Source: UBA2357 sp041916775 (lineage in GTDB: Bacteria > Pseudomonadota > Gammaproteobacteria > Burkholderiales > Rhodocyclaceae). Taken from it: 64,000 bases of DNA. Positions within the stretch are counted from its first letter, which is position 1, and every line of letters starts with the position of its first letter. This document shows, piece by piece, positions 62,587 through 64,000 of this stretch. Made by a program: the position numbers and the translations under genes. The DNA lies in assembly GCA_041916775.1 (NCBI GenBank), contig JAYRYZ010000006.1, positions 118,927-182,926 on the forward strand. The letters run 5' to 3'. The notes beneath the pieces are model-generated. The model was given only the letters and a program-made list of their open reading frames with translations, had not been told where the DNA came from and did not search any database.

Positions 62587-63612
62587 ATGGCAAAGAACGA
62601 GAAGCTGGCACTGACACGCGAATTTCCCCCCGCAACCGAGCAACCCAACATCTATCCGCTGTCGTGGAACGCGCAGACCGCGAAGATGGAGGAAGTCTGG
62701 GATGCGGCGCAGCGCGAGAACTGGGATCCGAAGAAGCTCCCCTGGGACACGCTGGACGTGGAGTCCTACACCTGGGAAGAGCGCGAATCGATCGCCTACT
62801 GGTGGACGTTGCTTTCGGTGTTCGATGCTTCCGCGCCGCCGGTGTTCGCCTCGGCCTTCATCAAGACCTACGAGGATCATGAGGAAGATCCCGTGCGTCG
62901 CTGTTTCTTCTCGGTGACGCGCGACGAGCAGAATCACGAGCAGATGTGCGGGCTGGCGATCACCCGCTTCCTCGGCCACCCCGACCCGCTCACCTACGCG
63001 CCCAAGACCGAGCTCGGCAAGCGCCTGCAGAAGAATGCGAAGTGGCTCTACTACAACGGCGGGCGCTACTGGAACGGCTACAAGCAGGCGGTGCCGCGCT
63101 ACTCGCTGGCGGTGCTGTTCTCGTCTTTCCTGATGGGCGAGATCGCCGCCGCGACGATCTTCAAGCAGATGCACGACAACTCCCGCGAACTCGTGTTCAA
63201 GGAAGCCTTCCGCAACATCGGCCGTGACGAGGGGCGCCACATGGCGATCTGCATGGCGCTGATGGAGCGCGACTACCCGAAGCTTCCCGTTGAAGACAAG
63301 GCGCTCGTCACGAAGCAGATCCGCGCCGGCTACCTGTTCCTTTCGGCGGTGTTGTTCGAGCCGCCGATGGAGTTCTGGGACCTGCCCGAGGATTTCATCG
63401 CCAACCAGCGCGAGGCTGAGGAAGTTGCCCGCGGCGCCGGCTTCGGCATTCCCACCTACGAGGCCAAGCGTACCAACTGGCGTAATGCCATGCTGAACCT
63501 CAAGGGTGTGCTCGACCGGTACGAGATTCCATTCCCGGCGATCCCCGAGGTCGACATCTCCGGACAGGAGATCTCCGACATCGACATGGAAGACATCATC
63601 CCGGTGTTCTGA
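62587..63612 (+). CDS. R2-like (ferritin-like) diiron protein, putative oxygenase
   Basis: 341 residues, helical. The diiron ligand set D80, E114-x-x-H117, E185, E215-x-x-H218 fits the R2 pattern (seen in DASAPPV, RDEQNHEQ, LMGEIAAAT and RDEGRHMA). The residue seven after E114, where RNR R2 has its radical Tyr, is Cys121, so it is not a classic R2. GAGGAG lies 6 nt before the ATG. A 2Fe-2S protein follows 89 bp later. It is likely an oxygenase component of unknown substrate. Acyl-ACP desaturase-like activity is an alternative. Confidence 0.78.
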   Translation: MAKNEKLALTREFPPATEQPNIYPLSWNAQTAKMEEVWDAAQRENWDPKKLPWDTLDVESYTWEERESIAYWWTLLSVFDASAPPVFASAFIKTYEDHEEDPVRRCFFSVTRDEQNHEQMCGLAITRFLGHPDPLTYAPKTELGKRLQKNAKWLYYNGGRYWNGYKQAVPRYSLAVLFSSFLMGEIAAATIFKQMHDNSRELVFKEAFRNIGRDEGRHMAICMALMERDYPKLPVEDKALVTKQIRAGYLFLSAVLFEPPMEFWDLPEDFIANQREAEEVARGAGFGIPTYEAKRTNWRNAMLNLKGVLDRYEIPFPAIPEVDISGQEISDIDMEDIIPVF

Positions 63613-63630
63613 CCCAGGACAGCCTCGAAA

Positions 63631-63667
63631 GGCGCCGATCGCGCGACGACGCTCGCGAATCGGCGCC
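63631..63667 (+). other. stem-loop between diiron and 2Fe-2S genes
   Basis: GGCGCCGAT pairs with ATCGGCGCC (9 bp) and CGCG with CGCG further in, with one bulged base. No clear U-tract follows, so it may regulate mRNA decay rather than end it. Confidence 0.45.
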
Positions 63668-63701
63668 GCTTGCCTTTGCCCGATTCAGAGAGAACAGAAC
63701 A

Positions 63702-64000
63702 ATGAACACGATCAAGCTGCATCCTTCCGGACGCGTCGTCGAGTGCCCTTCCGGCGACACCGTGCTCGCCGCGCTCGAACGCGCCGGCTACGCGCTACCC
63801 AACAACTGCCGTGCCGGCGCCTGTGGCGAATGCAAGGTCAAGGTGCTCTCGGGCCAGTTCGACCAGGGCATGGTGCTCGACATGGCGCTCTCGGCCGACG
63901 AGCGCAAGCAGGGCTTCGGGTTGATGTGCATGGCGAAGCCGCTCTCGGAAGAACTCGTGATCGAATGGGGCACCGAGGACGCCCGGCCCAAGCTCTTCCC
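63702..64000 (+). CDS. 2Fe-2S ferredoxin-domain protein, partial
   Basis: The first 99 codons are present; the gene runs off the window end. The plant-type 2Fe-2S motif is complete: C-x4-C-x2-C in NNCRAGACGECKVKV and the fourth Cys in GLMCMAKP. It may be a stand-alone ferredoxin or the N-terminal part of a ferredoxin-NAD(P)H reductase; it is likely the electron donor of the preceding diiron protein. Confidence 0.88.
   Translation, partial: MNTIKLHPSGRVVECPSGDTVLAALERAGYALPNNCRAGACGECKVKVLSGQFDQGMVLDMALSADERKQGFGLMCMAKPLSEELVIEWGTEDARPKLF

Noticed and set aside
1..64000. CRISPR arrays, insertion sequences, integrases, tRNA or rRNA genes
   Set aside because: No regularly spaced repeats, transposase domains, att-like duplications or tRNA-like cloverleaf sequences were recognised by eye. 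A tRNAscan or IS search would settle it.

Overview
The window looks like a GC-rich betaproteobacterial chromosome, most likely of the Rhodocyclales (Azoarcus/Thauera type). This rests on gene content and order, not on a database search. The block oligoribonuclease / M48 protease / RsgA, the bL31 gene, a BktB-type thiolase, a minor-pilin/PilY1 operon and lateral combinations of flagellar and polyamine genes all fit that group. No rRNA, tRNA, IS element, phage or CRISPR array was seen.

Region 1 (2-13156) is a surface-glycan island. A plus-strand operon starts outside the window. Its first three genes (end of a PEP-utilising kinase, a class I amidotransferase, a nucleotidyltransferase) match the order and families of Campylobacter jejuni Cj1418-Cj1417-Cj1416, which make the CDP-phosphoramidate precursor of the O-methyl-phosphoramidate capsule decoration. 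A sulfotransferase-fold protein, a TPR protein and a 1,511-residue multi-domain glycosyltransferase follow. A convergent minus-strand operon encodes a TPR-GT41 (SPINDLY/OGT-like) transferase, a UDP-glucuronate decarboxylase and a zinc-motif C-methyltransferase. The flagellin genes start right next to it, so the island most likely decorates flagellin or a surface polysaccharide. A phosphoramidate-type modification here is the most interesting proposal in the window.

Region 2 (13157-22245) is the late flagellar block: two tandem flagellins with different promoters (a sigma54-like site for the first, a sigma28 site for the second), flaG, fliD, fliS, a fliT-like gene, a FliK-like and an FlhB-C-terminal-like gene, and a PilZ flagellar-brake protein.

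Region 3 (22289-39569) is a large polyamine uptake and catabolism locus. It holds two glutamine-synthetase-like ligases, an aldehyde dehydrogenase, a putrescine-type aminotransferase, PuuD, a divergent MocR regulator, a PuuB-type oxidase, an agmatinase-family hydrolase, a second class III aminotransferase, a second amidotransferase, and a PotFGHI transporter. A CCACTT-type repeat occurs in both divergent promoter regions with 23-24 bp spacing and may be the MocR operator.

Region 4 (39632-54381) is mostly housekeeping: YchJ, a DUF6394-like protein, a two-RCK potassium channel, S4 protein, Ap4A phosphorylase, YkgJ- and YecA-type metal proteins, TrmB-like and DusC enzymes, bL31, an ArnT-like membrane protein, Orn, an M48 protease, RsgA, thiolase, a CobD/CbiB-like protein and a Nudix hydrolase.

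Region 5 (54480-62364) is a type IV pilus minor-pilin operon (two FimT/GspH pilins, PilV, PilW, PilX, PilY1, PilE). Region 6 (62365-64000) is an R2-like diiron protein and a 2Fe-2S protein cut by the window end, behind a perfect FNR/ANR box and a 12-bp palindrome.
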